64,000 nucleotides of DNA from Allodiplogaster sudhausi (Eukaryota > Nematoda > Chromadorea > Rhabditida > Diplogasteridae), in assembly GCA_945643635.1 (NCBI GenBank), contig CALZFC010000354.1, forward strand, positions 1,934,001 through 1,998,000, in the 5' to 3' direction. The notes beneath the pieces are model-generated. The model was not told the DNA's origin and searched no databases. It saw nothing but the letters and a program-made list of their open reading frames with translations. Positions 1 to 10,350 of the stretch are shown here, piece after piece (position 1 is the stretch's first letter; the number at the start of each line of letters is the position of its first letter). The translations under genes and the position numbers were made by a program.

Positions 1-11
1 AGTCAATTCAG

Positions 12-1444
12 GAATATTCGCGATCCTAAGCCCAGTGTCGATGGCCATCTTACGCCTCTACTACAATCTTCGACTTGGACGAGGCTACGAATGGGTTCTA
101 TTCCTTGGCCACGTCGGTTCTTCTCATTGATTATGCGATCCATCGGGATCCTTTGGAAGTGATCTATCGCTATATCGACGAAGACAGCTAGATAACATTC
201 TTAAATATTTATGGCATCCTTTCTCTACTTTTATGCAATTGCGAAAGAAGTTTTTTTTATCAGATTCTCAGTGGAATAGCCAGCGGCGTGATGTCCCTTG
301 GAGTCCTTATCATTGCTGCAAGTCGATTCGCAGTCGCCTCTAGACTTCATGAAAAGGAGTCGGTTAGTGTTCGGACTGTTTCGATATCGTCGATCCATCT
401 CATTTTCTTTCTCATCTCTATTTTGCAAAATTAGAGTGATTTTCTTTTTTTTAGATGATTAAAACGAGATATGTGGCAGTAATTGTGACGCTGCAACTTT
501 TGCTGCCTTGCCTCTGGCATCTCTACTTTCTCATGGTTGATTAAATAGAAATTCTATACACTAATGAATCGCCTTAGGCTGAGTTGGTGTGGACAAAGGG
601 GAGCAGCGATGGGAAGACCAGCATGGAAGAATTCGGATTCACCAACAGCTTTCTCATGGTCAGCAAATAATTATGATTTCGTTAGTACTAGGTAAAATGT
701 TGTCACCTTTTTGTTTTTCATTTACATATATTTCTCTTCAAAGTAGAAGAAACCATAAAAAATTTCATAGTTGTTTCTTTATACAAACAGGCTGCCAGTA
801 GCATTTTACGAATTTCATTGATCTATGTACCAATGAACGAGAAAACAAATCAATAATTTAAATCACGTAGATCTCAACACATCTAGGCGTGTTGAATGTA
901 ATAATTTATTTTATTGATCTTCGGGAAGTTTTATTGCCATTTTATTTTAGTTACATTTTCGAACATCCCAACGATTATTTACCTTTTGGCCAGTACTACG
1001 TGTATGTAATTCTTCATTTATTCGTTCAGCTCGGTAGACTCATTCATGGTGTTCTGTCTATGTGTTATCTTCTTATTGCAATGATCCTGTCAGCCGGGAC
1101 AGTCTTACGACTATTTCGATAACCATATTCTCGATATCTCAAGAATATGGTTATCGAAATATTATATTCAAAAAATTAGTAGAATTTCAATCTCGCTCAC
1201 TTTGATCATAAATGAAATAGCAAAATGCACTTAAGTACGGATTAAACTTCAGAAGCTTCAACCTTCTTCTCAGTCAAAAATCTTCCGGAACCAGGTCCGC
1301 CTCGTCATCTTCGCGATCCTAGACTGCAGCATCTTTGCGTTGAAATGCACCCATCAAATGTTGTGGGCGATTTCGTTGCTGGCGGGGGATCGCGAGTGGA
1401 ACTTCGCTGCATTGTCGCACGTTAGAGCTACTCTTACCTCATAG
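12..1444 (+). pseudogene. Serpentine (7TM) chemoreceptor family, copy I, broken in its fifth-helix exon
   Basis: This is a multi-exon copy of a serpentine receptor whose first exon lies off the window. Exons read as 12-112 (second helix, ...SMALLRLYYNLRLGRGYEW), 264-362 (third helix, ...LGVLIIAASRF), 455-535 (fourth helix), 578-658 (extracellular loop), 1030-1112 (fifth helix) and 1253-1444 (sixth helix and end). Exons 12-658 are flanked by GT/AG borders and stay in phase with copy V. The lesion is a 19-bp palindrome at 1113-1160, which puts a stop right after the fifth helix. The general family (nematode chemoreceptor GPCR) is inferred from helix spacing and the basic motif after helix 3; I cannot name the subfamily. 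An inverted, intact relative lies at 35289-36881. The final exon ends in TAG without an obvious seventh helix, as in copies IV and V. Confidence 0.6.
1113..1160. repeat. Short perfect palindrome replacing receptor exon sequence
   Basis: Two 19-base arms, 1113-1131 and 1142-1160, are exact reverse complements around a 10-base spacer. The paralogue at about 35.6 kb has the right-hand arm with one mismatch, but carries a short CTTCAG-type stretch where the left arm sits. The left arm is therefore a new inverted copy of the adjacent sequence. Confidence 0.85.
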
Positions 1445-1524
1445 AGCTGTCGCTAAAGTTCACATAGTCTTTTGAATTAATTGTTTTTTTTCTTCTTAAA
1501 TTTGAAAATGATATTTTACAAAAA

Positions 1525-2058
1525 GGGGGCAGCGCAAAGTGACTGGATTTAGCACGCTAGGATCCCGAGTTCGATCCCGCCCGAAGGCTAAACACCTGTA
1601 CCCTTTTCATCCAAAACTCGATAATTCATGTTGTAATGGATATGTACAAACATTTGAATGCCTGAGTCTGCAGCACAACTGGATTAACGACGTTGCCGTG
1701 TTCACTCCCCCGCTGTGTCTGCTCGCCTTCTCCCCGCCCACTCGCCGCGCGGCTGCCGCTCTCCTCGCTCCGCTCTGCCGCCTCAGCCTACGCTTTGTAT
1801 GCGGAAGGGCGCATCCGCCAGGCTCCATCCACTCTGCAGCTTCACTCACTAGAATTACAAACTAATTAGTGGACGTGATGAGTGTGTTTGTCAAGAGAGA
1901 TCCGATCATATCCATATAGTTCCAAGGAGATGAAAAAGGTTCAGAGAAGAAACGCAAATGTTCCAACGTGTTCTTCATTTAGTTATTTTTGGGTATGCGA
2001 CAGACAACGAGACGCACTTCATACGAAATAAAACCGTAAGCAAATGTTCTGGAACGTC
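1525..2058 (+). mobile_element. SINE-like repeat with tRNA-related head (damaged)
   Basis: The head carries a box-B-like GAGTTCGATCCC; box A has been lost compared with the better copy at 34660-35228. The body is a distinctive GC-rich stretch (1700-1850) followed by an AT-rich tail. The same body recurs at 5795-5925, 15270-15575, 23330-23690 and 34660-35228. Pol III origin is inferred from the A/B-box-like motifs of the best copy. Confidence 0.6.
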
Positions 2059-2363
2059 TTATGGTTTGCTTTGATTAGACGACAGGAATCCGAATAGGGT
2101 TGGTTAATGCTAATAGGATAAAAAAAAAAATATATATATATATATGTTTGTATATACATATATATCTTTATTCGCATACACTATGTACTTAATGCGAAAA
2201 TATTTCAATGGCGTAGATGCACTTATTTGTAAAGCTAAAGAAAATGACAGAACAAAATGCAAAGAGAAAGAGAAGGAGACGAAAACAAAATTAGAGAGAA
2301 ATGTAAAAAAAAACCAAGAAAGAGGTGAAGGAGTAGAAAGTAGGCAAATTGAATATATGATAA

Positions 2364-2836
2364 TTATTTACGAAACATAATGGCGTTGTTAGTGAATGAA
2401 TCAAAAGAAAGAGAAAACTCGTTATCGGCTAGACCATTAAACACCTTGAATGATTTATGAACAATTGAACTTTTAAGAGTATTATTACCAGACTTAACAG
2501 TTGGATATAGCTTGAAAGCTCTACCCCTGGTTCGAGAGGGAACAATGTTGAAAAATACTGACAAAGGCAAGTCAGAGTGACCAGAACATATCGAGAACAT
2601 AATGTTGTTACATGCTATTTCTCTGCGAAGTGTGAGAGATTGAAGGGAGAATTCTTAGCATTTATTTTCATAAGACAAGAACTTAAATCGACGGCGTGCA
2701 TATAAACGCCTACGGAAATACTTCTGGCATTTTCGATCAGGTTAATCTCTCCAATCAGATGGGAGTCATAAACTGGAGGTGCATACTCAATAATCGATTT
2801 AACATATGCAATACATGCAGCAACAAGCACTTTGAC
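2364..2836 (-). pseudogene. C-terminal reverse-transcriptase remnant of a LINE
   Basis: Two overlapping minus-strand frames give the pattern typical of the end of a non-LTR retrotransposon reverse transcriptase: a segment like YVKSIIEYAPPVYDSHL followed by an IENAR-type motif (2615-2836), then, after a frameshift, a FNIVPSRTRGRAFKLYP segment and a HKSFKVFNGL ending (2364-2600). The order matches the usual 'RPILEYASPVW ... EKVQR ... R...F..R....WN.L' tail. The frameshift and the missing catalytic region make it a dead fragment. The family (CR1/Jockey-like) is a guess. Confidence 0.55.
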
Positions 2837-3581
2837 ACTACGAGAGCGAATGCATAGAAAATGACTTATAAGAAAATCTAGGAATCTCAGTACAAAGTGC
2901 TCACGTCGAAAACCAAATAGCGTTCATTTCTTGCATCACTCGCGCAGACGTCAACTTCCGGCAGTTGTCTGTTGGGATCGCTAATGCATTCTTCCTTGCC
3001 ATAATCAAATATGGACGGTCTTCCATCAATTACGGAGGGAGCGATAGTGTCAGCAACAAGTCATACAGTATTTCAGCCGAACACATAGTTTACTTGTTTA
3101 TTCATACATCAAGTTAATGATGTGACAACATATATGTAGAATACCACGTCATACTATCAGTGCAGCTAATGAGAAAGGGGAGGAGGGGGGGGGAAAGGGA
3201 AAATAGTTCTGGAATATGGGAGAGTCATTTATTCTCCACCCACTTGAATCGTTTATAAACCAGTAGTAGAACTATAGTGCCTCCCACGAGACGGGGGAAA
3301 CGGCTCGAGCGAGTCCGAGCGGTATCTCCAGTGAGACTTCTGCCGATACGAGAGAGTGTGATGAAGTAAAAAAAAAATGCTAACAATATCCTGCAGCATT
3401 TTTCTCTGATCTTTATTTTTAATATTTGTTCATATTTATGGCATATTTTTCCTTCACCTTTTTATCGCAATACTGCTAACGAGCATTGGTAGCAGGGACG
3501 CAAATATCGTTGAATTTATTTCTTCTTGCATTTGAAATTAATCCAAATTAAGTTAGTTGATGAAATCCAATAGATGCGAAA
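2837..3581. other. Intergenic DNA upstream of receptor copy II
   Basis: No coding signal was found. Part of 3230-3420 (CTCGAGC-containing) resembles, in inverted orientation, the sequence upstream of the minus-strand copies near 18.1-18.3 and 37.7-37.9 kb. It is therefore probably the shared 5' flank of the receptor family and may hold its promoter. Confidence 0.4.
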
Positions 3582-5570
3582 ATGAACAACGCCACTTTCA
3601 TTCAATCTTTCAATGAGATTCTTTGGAACGTCGAACCAATCCTTTGCCTTTATTATGGATTTATTCTTATGGCCATTGTAACTGCCAACGATAAAGCTCT
3701 CAAAACCATCTTCTACGTAACATTTGTAGTCGGAGGTTGGTGATTTCATAAATGATTTAGCATGCATCGTGTTTGACTGTAATTTAGGAATATTCGCGAT
3801 ACTAAGCCCAATGTCGATGGCCCTGTTACGGCTCTTTTACAATCTTCGACTAGGACGAGGCTTCGAATGGGTTCTTTTCCTTGGCCACGTCGGTTCTTTT
3901 AATTGATTGGGACTAAGTTGGAAGTGATATCGGGTTTTATAGAGGAAGACAAGTAAACAACATTCTTAAGCATTGTAAGTATTAATACAAAATAATGTTA
4001 AAAAATAATAAAATAAAAAATAATGTTAAAAAAATAATTAAATAACTCCCTTTTCTGTGTGTTCTTTTTCCCCTTTCAAGCTATTGCGAAAGCGAAAATG
4101 ACAGTAATGGACCAAGAATATTGTGAAAGAAGTGTTCATCTGATGCCGGATCTTTCATTAGAGCATGGCAAATAATGAACAGGGCGAGTAAAAATTATAT
4201 GTAGTAATTTGTTTAATCAGATTCTCAGTGGAATAGCCAGCGACGTGATGTCCCTTGGAGTCCTAATCCTTGCTGCAAGTCGATTCGCACTTCCCTCTCG
4301 ACTTCATGAGCAGCCGCGCCTTCATTCTATGGTAAAAGTTCCGGGAGCGGTGCGGGAACTTTCAGAATTCCCGCACCGGTCCCTGAAGGTTCCTGGAGAA
4401 AATCTTGAGTGGTGCGGGAAAGTTCCCGGAGAAAACAGGTGTGTCATGCGCACTAAAATTAAGTTCCTTTTGCATGAAGATGTTTATTCGTATATTTTAT
4501 TACTTTAATATACATTTTCAAATTAGAATTTTGTCGTAAGCTGCACTGCAAAGAAGGTCAAACTTTCCATAGAAAAGAAAAGACCATTTTAACCTGTAAC
4601 AATGACGACTTGACTTTTTATTGGAATATTTTTGGCTCAAATTGCATCGCTTTTCTCCAGCTGTATTAATAATCATTTGACGTAGAACCGGATGAATTCT
4701 CTAAAAAATTAGGTGAGAAAACATATAGTTCTTGAGAACAAAGGAGCAACTTTTTCGTTGGAATTCATTGCTTTCTGGAAAGACGTAAGAAAGAAAGTTT
4801 GAAAGAAAGAAAGCAAGGATGAAAGTAGGAGGCAAAGTATGAAATAAGGAAAGAAAGGAAAAAAAATCCCCCGGACCTAAACGCGACATGGGTTCGGGTG
4901 TCGGTGAGCGTTATTTCCTGGAAATTGCTTTGACTGCGAGAGAAAACTAAAGATAACCACGAAATGAGAGAGGCCAGACAAACCATATCTCGAGTAGGTT
5001 TGTCTGCGCCTCCACTTTTACACGCTATTTCTCACGATTTCAAAGATGCGGGATCTTTCCCGGAGCGCTGGATACATTTGAGCAAAATCGGTCCGGTATC
5101 TTTCCCGGAGCGGTCAAGAAAACCTCCGAGGTTCCATGCTATAGCATATAAAAAGTCCGGGAAAGTTCCCGCACACCTCAGAATAATTTTTTTCGAGTTC
5201 CTGGACCCCTGACCGAACTTTCTCGAGAATGAAGGTGCGGCAGGAGTCGGTTAGTGTTCGGACTATTTCGACATCGTCGATCTACTACATTTTTCCTTCT
5301 CATCTTCCATTCTTCAAAATGAGAGCGGTTTTAATTATTTAGATGATTAAAACGAAATACGTCGCAATAACTGAGGCTTGGCAACTTTTACTGCCTTGCC
5401 TCTGGCATCTCTACTTTCTCATGGTTGTTTAAATAGTCATTCTTTACACTAATGAATCACCTTAGGTTGAGTTGGTGTGGACCAAGGGGAGCAGCGATGG
5501 TAAGACGAGCGTGGAAGGATTCGGATTTAGCAACAGATTTCTCATGGTCAGCTAACAATTCATGATTTAG
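3582..5570 (+). pseudogene. Serpentine chemoreceptor family, copy II, truncated and interrupted
   Basis: Exon 1 (3582-3735) starts MNNATFIQSFNEILWNVEP and covers the first helix; GTTGGT serves as donor. Exon 2 is 3788-3888. Exon 3 begins at 4221 but is cut at 4313 by a 927-bp insertion and resumes at 5241. Exon 4 is 5343-5423 and exon 5 is 5467-5547. The copy then stops at an unrelated repeat near 5570, so the fifth- and sixth-helix exons are missing. The start is chosen because the same MNN start is conserved in copies III, IV and V. Interruption inside an exon plus 3' loss make it non-functional. Confidence 0.65.
4314..5240. mobile_element. 927-bp DNA element inserted in receptor exon 3
   Basis: The element starts CCGCGCCTTCATTCT and ends GAATGAAGGTGCGG, near-perfect terminal inverted repeats. 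CAG flanks it on both sides (4311-4313 and 5241-5243); uninterrupted paralogues have a single CAG there. Inside are repeated GGTGCGGGAA/TTCCCGGAG motifs. No transposase is visible, so it is non-autonomous. The superfamily was not determined. Confidence 0.75.
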
Positions 5571-5925
5571 TTACTAGTAGCACCGAGTCGTCTTTCATGG
5601 GCCGTGAAAAGAAAAAAAAACTGCTCATCGTGGCCTTAAGGCCTCAAAAATCAGTTTATTTTATTTTGGTTGAGAGATATTTAATGGACATTGGCAGTAA
5701 TATTGTAATATTGCTGCCAGAAACAACTAGAGGCCCTTTCGTGCGGGACTCTTCATGGCTCAAATGCTTATTTTAAATTTCTTGTCCAAACATTCCCACT
5801 CGCCGCGCGGCTGCCGCTCTCCTCGCTCAGCTCTGCCGCCCCTGCTTTCGCTTTGCATGCGGAAGGGCGCATCCGCCAGGCTCCATCCACTTTGCAGCGG
5901 CACTCACTAGCATTCCAAACTAATG
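5571..5925. repeat. Patchwork of repeat fragments
   Basis: 5731-5795 is the inverted counterpart of about 15596-15690, which lies inside a TTAA-flanked element. 5795-5925 is the GC-rich body of the SINE-like repeat. The junction at about 5795 joins the two pieces directly, so this is a rearranged scrap. Confidence 0.55.
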
Positions 5926-6108
5926 AATGAGTGGACTCCTTTCTACATTTCTGGTATGGTCATACACACGGCTGTGAGTTTTTAGATCTATGCGAACAAC
6001 TGTTCCGAGATGCCGCGCTTCCAGAATCAACTTCATATTGGCTCCGTCGTTCTGTACTGCCAAATCGCTGACGAAAATGTCCTCTGACATCACTCTTTTA
6101 GCTGACAA
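5920..6108 (-). pseudogene. Coding-like relic, unknown protein
   Basis: The minus frame is protein-like, with segments such as SEDIFVSDLAVQNDGANMK and HLGTVVRIDLKTHSRVY. A diverged copy with stops lies at about 14740-14850 (also minus), again next to a CT-rich tract, so the piece has spread with a repeat. I do not recognise the family. No splice context was found. Confidence 0.3.
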
Positions 6109-6683
6109 GATCTCTCTCTCTCTCTCTTTCTCTCTCTGTCCCGGTCCCTTGTAGCGTTCTCTTTTGCGTTCTTGTGGCTCTACCTAACTGATCGGAGCCT
6201 TGAATGTTTCGTTGGCTGAGATTGCCATGCGACTTCCGCCGGTCATTACTTTGAACACTCCTTAATAAATTTATGATTTACTTTTTGTCATTCAGCACCA
6301 ATTTAATAAACTTAAAATAATTTTTTTTTCTTTAACATTTAGCCCTAGTTTTTTATTACTTATCGAGGGGCGCGCACATTTGCTGCGTTGGTGGAACGAA
6401 GAGGCACTGGACGGATTTTGGCCGAGCACCAACAAGTGCGATTACAGTACTGGGCAAAATAATTTTGACGGCGACCGCAGCACTCTGTGCTCTGTGCACT
6501 TGTGTACGGGAATTTTCAACAACAACTAAAAATAAATTTTTTTTTGAAAATTGTTGTTTGCATTCGGTTGAGAAAAAAAATCTGATTCTAGAAAATATAA
6601 ACATTACTCGAACAATTGCTTCTACGAGTCACAGTGCGAGAGAAACTAAAGAATATAATAAATATATTCAACGCATTTGTGAC
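6109..6683. other. CT tract and unassigned DNA
   Basis: A short (CT)n run at 6113-6137 is followed by AT-rich sequence with a somewhat GC-rich patch at 6360-6510. Open frames there lack splice sites or recognisable motifs. I see no gene. Confidence 0.3.
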
Positions 6684-7090
6684 CAGAGATGTCAACGGGC
6701 CATAATTTTTGGGCCAGCCCGACCCTTCGGGCCCAAACGTTCGGCCCGGCCCGTACTTTTCCGGGCCTTAGAATTTTGAGAACGGCCCGGCCAGATTTTC
6801 AAAATAGTACGGTATCCAATTTTCGAAACACCAAAATAAAAATTTTTCGAGTAGACCGCCTAACTCGGGGCAATTATCAGCCATGGTTATGATATATGAG
6901 GGGTAAAATGGGTCAAGTATATATACCATTCAATAAAAATTTCGAAATCAGTTGAGCATTCTTCAATTTTTCGAATAATCGGGCCCAAACAGACCTACGG
7001 GCCGGCCAGGGTTTCCGCAGTCCCGGCCCGGCCCGGGCCCACGGAATGTTGGGCCCGCCGGCTCATCGGGCCGGGGCGTTGACATCTCTG
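6684..7090. mobile_element. hAT-type MITE with perfect 8-bp target duplication
   Basis: The 407-bp element begins CAGAGATGTCAACGGGCC and ends with the inverse of CAGAGATGTCAACG, a 14-bp perfect terminal inverted repeat of hAT character. It is flanked on both sides by TTTGTGAC (6676-6683 and 7091-7098), an exact 8-bp target-site duplication as expected for hAT transposition. The interior is rich in GGCCCGGCC-type palindromes. No transposase is encoded. A related GGGCCGGGCCGG fragment lies at about 33450-33545. Confidence 0.9.
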
Positions 7091-7098
7091 TTTGTGAC

Positions 7099-7732
7099 CC
7101 CATAATGTTGAAGGGTACTGTACATACATACTACTGTTTCCCTTTACACCAAAGTGATCAAATATTTGGGGGGGGCACCCTCCACAAATACATTAGGTCT
7201 TTTGTCCGCTTGTCAATATGCTTAAGTGCAATGAAAAGGTTGTTTTTCATTCAAACGTGCAAAATAAATACAAACAATAAAAGTCAACAATAGAACGAAA
7301 ATTTCGAATATATTTCTTTTACAGCTCCGCCAAAATTTTAGCGAATCGGATTTCAAATCTCGAAGAATGATTTGAAGTCGTAGGCTTCCAGCCGCCGCAC
7401 CCTCCACGGCGCTGCTCACTTACATATACATGCGTAGGAAGCGGCGCGAGCCGCTTCAAGAAGCGTAGGAAGCGCGCCCCGAGAGAAGCCCTAAGTTATT
7501 TTTTTTATACTAGAATTCAAAATTACCTTTTTTTGTTCTGTCAAGAAACCCGAATAATATTTGTAAAAAAAGTATTTTAAATATGATTTTCTTAAAATAT
7601 ACTAAAAGTTAATAAAAGAAAAAGAAAGAGGGTAGAAAGAGTTGGCGACTTGCTATGAATACGCCGTCGTTTACCGTAAGCAGCACACGTCCACATTGAG
7701 ATAACAAAGTCGTAGTGAAGACGACTTCTTCA
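7099..7732. other. Intergenic DNA, with a 14-bp hairpin at 7707-7741
   Basis: No gene was seen. 7707-7720 and 7728-7741 are perfect 14-base inverted repeats separated by 7 bases; they overlap the 3' end of the minus-strand frame that stops at 7733. Repeated GAAGCG motifs occur at about 7437-7480. Confidence 0.4.
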
Positions 7733-8284
7733 CTACGACTTCACTTTGTTTGCTTCGCCGATCGTTCCCACGTAAATCTCGGACCTCTTTCCAGTCGCGG
7801 AGAGCGCCCGTAAATGGCCTGTGTAGCCAAAGTGGCCGACGAAACCGACTAAGCTCTGCTCGAACCACGACTGCTGGTACCACCGCTTCGTTTTCGGATT
7901 CTTGAGCCGGTCGGTCTGGTACGCCCAGCGATCCGAAGTCCTGAGCTTGCGTCTCCGCCACCGTCTGGCCGCATTCAAAAAGATGGTCTTGAGGTCGATG
8001 AAGGCACGAAGCCCCCGCACTTCCGCAACGACGCGTGCGAGGTCATCGATCGAAGCTACGGTTATGTCGAAGACGGTCTCGATCAGCTCCACACCACCGA
8101 CGCCGTCGCAACGAATGCGGAAGCGCTTGTCGACATGCTGGCCACTCACGTCGTCGGTGGAGAACAGAAAGACAAAGTGCGCTGACGACGGCTGCTTGTC
8201 CAGAAAAACGAGATAGAAGACGGATGAATCCGTTGAACATGAAGCTCTGTGCATTATTTTGAAGCGTGGTGCATGTACCGACAC
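7733..8284 (-). CDS. Hypothetical protein, single open frame of 183 codons
   Basis: This is an uninterrupted minus-strand frame starting at 8284 with GC-rich third positions, unlike its AT-rich surroundings and similar to the real exons elsewhere in the window. The sequence has an aromatic C-terminal part (segment WYQQSWFEQSLVGFVGHFGY) and a basic middle (RRWRRRKLR). No signal peptide or membrane helix stands out. I do not recognise a family. It may be one exon of a larger gene or a processed fragment. The stop falls within a 14-bp hairpin. It lies just downstream of the coiled-coil gene on the same strand. Confidence 0.45.
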   Translation of the reverse strand: MSVHAPRFKIMHRASCSTDSSVFYLVFLDKQPSSAHFVFLFSTDDVSGQHVDKRFRIRCDGVGGVELIETVFDITVASIDDLARVVAEVRGLRAFIDLKTIFLNAARRWRRRKLRTSDRWAYQTDRLKNPKTKRWYQQSWFEQSLVGFVGHFGYTGHLRALSATGKRSEIYVGTIGEANKVKS

Positions 8285-8546
8285 TTGTACTTCTGAGCCA
8301 TCGGGTCTGCTAACATGGAAATCCAGAGATCATAAATCCCAGGTTCTTACAATTTCTTGTTGATCAAAAGAGTTTCTTGACGGTATACCTTTATTGTTTA
8401 ACAAACAACGAAAACTAAGCGCGAACGAGAGAAAAAAGAGCCCGAATCGATAGGAAAATATATTGTCAGAAAATTTTTTTACTCAAAATACAAACTATGC
8501 GAGGGTTATATGTAGATAAAAAATTTTGATAAAAGTGACGCTTGCT

Positions 8547-10029
8547 TAATTCTTATCGCCGGAGCGGTCCGCAAAGCTGTTGAGACTCTGATATCGGCTT
8601 CGGCTCCTGCTGCGACTGCGCTCATTCTCTCCTTCTCCTTCATTCGACTCATTGTTAGACGCAGTTCTGAAAATATTAGAGAGATATTAGTTACGTTTCC
8701 GAGTATTTCAATTGTGAAGCAAATTTTTAAGTTGACAAGTTATTCAATGTTTGCATAATTATAGACCTCTTCTGTTTTCTGCAGTAGATGTTGATGCTTT
8801 GAACAGCATCACGCCTTTGCATTGCCTTTTGAGATTCACTCACTGGGTAGAACTGCTCGAGTACCTAAAGTAGACAATTGTAATTTTTTTTTAAATCACG
8901 TTACTTAGCAAATATCAAACTAACATTGTAGATAAATTTCCGTTTTGCATTGTTCTTTCGCTTAAGTAGCGGCTCATGGCGATCTGTTTCATTCTCAAAA
9001 CTCGACGTCTCAACCATGCGAGCGAAAACAGATGCATTCTTAGCATTTTCTGCCAATGCTGCGGCTTCCTCCTCGTCCATAAAAGTGAATTGCAGGTCTA
9101 AATATGCTTTGAACAGTTAGCCTAATTTTCATATTAGATCGCTTTTCCAAGTCCTAGCCTCTGTCTCGTGAATCGGGCATGCTTCTCTCATGAAGAAGCT
9201 GAGCTGATGCCTCAGCTTGCTCAGCTGCTTCCCGTGCTGCGGTTATATTGCCGCGAAGTTCAGAGACCCCATCCATGAGTAAGCTTACCCTTTCATTCAC
9301 ATTTTTCTCCACCTACAATTTTGTTGTTACTCTGAACAAAAATCATTTGTGCTCAATTCCGTACCTTAGAGACTCGGGCATTAATATTACTCTCCATCTG
9401 CAACTATGCTGTTCAGTCTTTGACCCAGAATCTTATTAATTATATATTTTTCGTACCTGGGCAAATTTGGAGTTGATGTGATCGGTCAAATGCTTCAACC
9501 ACGAAGGTGTTCCGTTCGAGGAAGTACTCGTAGATGTGGCGAGCACTGAGACAGGAGCTGGAGTCGAAGTGCACCGCGCTGGTGAAAGAGTAATCCTCGT
9601 CTGTCTGAGTGGCTCGTCGTCCGAGTTCTCCTCGTCAGCGGCGGGAACCATGAGGCCAGATCCAATTGAAGTCCTCGGAGCAAATATTGTATTTAATACT
9701 ATTTTCGTTGCGCGAATTATTACTTAGAATAAAACCTTTTTCTTTCCTGTGACGGTGCCGACAATTTCTTTGTGCATTCACGCTGGCAAGCACTTTCACT
9801 TCCAGCAAAGAGAACTGTGCATTTGTATTTCTTCTTGTCATTATGTTCGACCTGAGAAAGGAGGTTGGTCGAGTCCATGACAGTAGGGAGAGAAGTATGT
9901 GAAATGGTAAACCCGCACCCAGTTCGTGCAGCCAACGGTCGGATGGGCGAGCTGATCCTTTGAGATGACAGTGAAGTCTTGCGGGCCGGAGCCGCGCTTC
10001 TTTTCCCAAGAGACCACAGCGAATGACAT
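8547..10029 (-). CDS. Multi-exon coiled-coil protein with SR-rich tail, function unknown
   Basis: Exons were rebuilt from 5' to 3'. The first starts at 10029 (MSFAVVSWEKKRGSGPQDF). The second covers about 9725-9840 (VEHNDKKKYKCTVLFAG). The third contains 9651-9465 (acidic, then Thr/Ser-rich, then WLKHLTDHINSKFAQ). A short exon reads ESNINARVSK, and the next (about 9160-9310) is a clear coiled coil (VEKNVNERVSLLMDGVSEL). The following exon holds DEEEAAALAENAKNASVF, then one reads VLEQFYPVSESQKAMQRRD. The last, 8666-8547, is acidic then RSRSRSRSRY and ends at a TAA. Most borders are GT/AG and phases agree; the donor after the coiled-coil exon is unresolved. The N-terminal module (VVSWEKK...TVLFAG) resembles modules seen in some chromatin- or transposon-associated proteins, but that is an impression only. 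A nuclear role is inferred from the SR tail. Confidence 0.7.
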
Positions 10030-10204
10030 GGCTGGACATATCACGAACGATTAAAGCCACTGATGTCTGATTGCATAAATAAACCGGAAGAATCATGGAG
10101 TTGCCAATTATGTCGAGAAAGATAGGCGGTCGACGACGGACAATCATTTGTGACGTCAAGCTAGAGGAGGTTGAGAGAGCAACAGCGATAAAGAGTGAAA
10201 GCTA

Positions 10205-10223
10205 GAGAGAGAGAGAGAGAGAC

Positions 10224-10270
<47 letters not shown>

Positions 10271-10350
10271 GATATAGGTAGGGAGAACGAGAAAGAGAGC
10301 GAGAACGAGAGATTTACTGGATATTCTGTGTGAGAGAGAGGGAGCGAGAG
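10205..10350. repeat. (AG)n simple repeat and flanking GA-rich DNA
   Basis: There is a near-continuous GAGAGA run at 10205-10266, followed by interrupted GA-rich sequence. The open frames across it are low-complexity artefacts. Confidence 0.95.
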
